6,552 nucleotides of DNA from an uncultured Roseovarius sp. (GTDB lineage: Bacteria > Pseudomonadota > Alphaproteobacteria > Rhodobacterales > Rhodobacteraceae): positions 1 to 6,552 of the forward strand of contig CAJXKX010000122.1 of assembly GCA_913055965.1 (NCBI GenBank). The letters are read 5' to 3'. This document shows positions 5,752 through 6,552 of the stretch, piece by piece. Position 1 is the first letter of the stretch, and each line of letters starts with the position of its first letter. A program made the position numbers and the translations under genes. Below the pieces are notes generated by a model, which worked only from the letters and a program-made list of their open reading frames with translations, ran no database searches and was not told where the DNA came from.

Positions 5752-6552
5752 CCGATATCGCCATGATCCGCGCGGCGCAGGCGCGGCTTGCGGGCCATGC
5801 GCGGCGCACGCCGCTGCTGTCCTCGCCGTTTCTCGACGAGATCGCCGGGCGGCGCGTGCTGGTCAAGCCCGAATGCCTGCAGCATACCGGCAGCTTCAAG
5901 TATCGCGGGGCGCGCGCGGCGCTGTCGGCGCTCGATCCGGATGTGCGGGCGCGCGGCGTGATCGCCTTTTCCTCGGGCAACCACGCGCAGGGCGTGGCGC
6001 TGGCGGCGCGGCAATTCGGCGTGCCCGCCGTCATCATCATGCCCTCGGACGCGCCGCGCATGAAGATCGGCAACACGGGCGCGCTGGGGGCCGAGGTGGT
6101 GCTCTACGATCGCGCGGGCGAGGATCGCGACGCGATCGGCGACCGGCTGAGCGCCGAGCGGGGGCTGACGCTGATCCGGCCCTTCGACGAGCCGCAGGTC
6201 ATCGCCGGGCAGGGCACCACGGGGCTGGAGATCGCCGAGGACGCCGCCGCGCTGGGGATCGGGCAGGCCGATGTGCTGGTGTGCTGCGGCGGCGGCGGGC
6301 TGACCTCGGGGATCGCGCTGGCGCTCGAGGCGGATGCGCCGGGCCTGCGCGCGCGGCCCGTCGAGCCGGAGGGATTCGACGATGTGGCGCGGTCGCTCCG
6401 GTCCGGCCGGATCGAGCGCAACGCGGCCGCAGCGGGCGGGCTGTGCGACGCCATCGTCACGCCGCAGCCCGGCACGCTGACCTTTCCGATCATGGCGCGG
6501 CTCTGCGGGCCGGGGCTGGTCGTTTCGGAGGACGAGGCGCTGCGCGCGATGG
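5748..6552 (+). CDS. Threonine/serine dehydratase (PLP fold type II), 3' end missing
   Basis: 268 residues are visible before the window ends; family members are about 320 or more. PLP-binding Lys51 is in HTGSFKYRGA, the substrate-carboxylate loop SSGNHAQG is at 75-82, and the phosphate-binding glycine loop GGGGL is at 181-185. PVEPEGFDD and AGGLCDAIVTP are further conserved blocks. These enzymes eliminate water from L-Thr or L-Ser to give 2-oxobutyrate or pyruvate plus ammonia. Close relatives include serine racemase and hydroxyaspartate dehydratases, and whether a regulatory ACT domain follows cannot be seen. Its ATG overlaps the hydrolase stop by four bases (ATGA), and GGAG at 5736-5739 lies inside the hydrolase gene, so the two are translationally coupled. 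The frame is intact to the last base. Confidence 0.92.
   Translation, partial: MTDIAMIRAAQARLAGHARRTPLLSSPFLDEIAGRRVLVKPECLQHTGSFKYRGARAALSALDPDVRARGVIAFSSGNHAQGVALAARQFGVPAVIIMPSDAPRMKIGNTGALGAEVVLYDRAGEDRDAIGDRLSAERGLTLIRPFDEPQVIAGQGTTGLEIAEDAAALGIGQADVLVCCGGGGLTSGIALALEADAPGLRARPVEPEGFDDVARSLRSGRIERNAAAAGGLCDAIVTPQPGTLTFPIMARLCGPGLVVSEDEALRAM

Overview
The window is GC-rich (about 70% by eye), tightly packed and fully bacterial. The proteins read most like those of an alphaproteobacterium of the Rhodobacterales/Roseobacter group. This rests on recalled family resemblance of the FabA, aminotransferase, SlyD-type isomerase and threonine/serine dehydratase, not on a search. I see no rRNA, tRNA, CRISPR array, insertion sequence, phage gene or origin.

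Layout. (1) 1-397 (+): 3' part of fabA (unsaturated fatty acid synthesis). (2) 416-1865 (-): a branched-chain-type aminotransferase followed 61 nt downstream by a secreted glutathione peroxidase, which converges on fabA. (3) 1866-2007: a divergent promoter region. (4) 2008-2976 (+): a lipid-anchored endonuclease/exonuclease/phosphatase-fold protein, whose 3' end overlaps by 47 bp the convergent gene 2930-3418 (-), a VOC-fold protein resembling the N-terminal half of CatE. (5) 3621-4049 (-): a SlyD-type FKBP prolyl isomerase with a strong GC hairpin after its stop. (6) 4050-4231: a second divergent promoter region. (7) 4232-6552 (+): an overlapping three-gene operon of L-2-haloacid dehalogenase, alpha/beta hydrolase and PLP-dependent threonine/serine dehydratase, the last running off the window.

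How the genes fit together. Most of the window is ordinary housekeeping and stress metabolism: lipid synthesis, amino-acid transamination, peroxide reduction and protein folding. The most coherent accessory unit is the last operon. Its dehalogenase keeps every catalytic residue I can place from characterised L-2-haloacid dehalogenases, and it is translationally linked to a serine hydrolase and a PLP lyase. A role in processing halogenated or esterified 2-substituted acids is reasonable but unproven.

Regulation. Plausible sigma70-type promoters can be placed before all five transcription units that start inside the window. The tetranucleotide CTAG occurs only three times in 6.5 kb, each time inside one of the predicted -10 boxes. 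I found no convincing new defence, mobile or RNA-based system.
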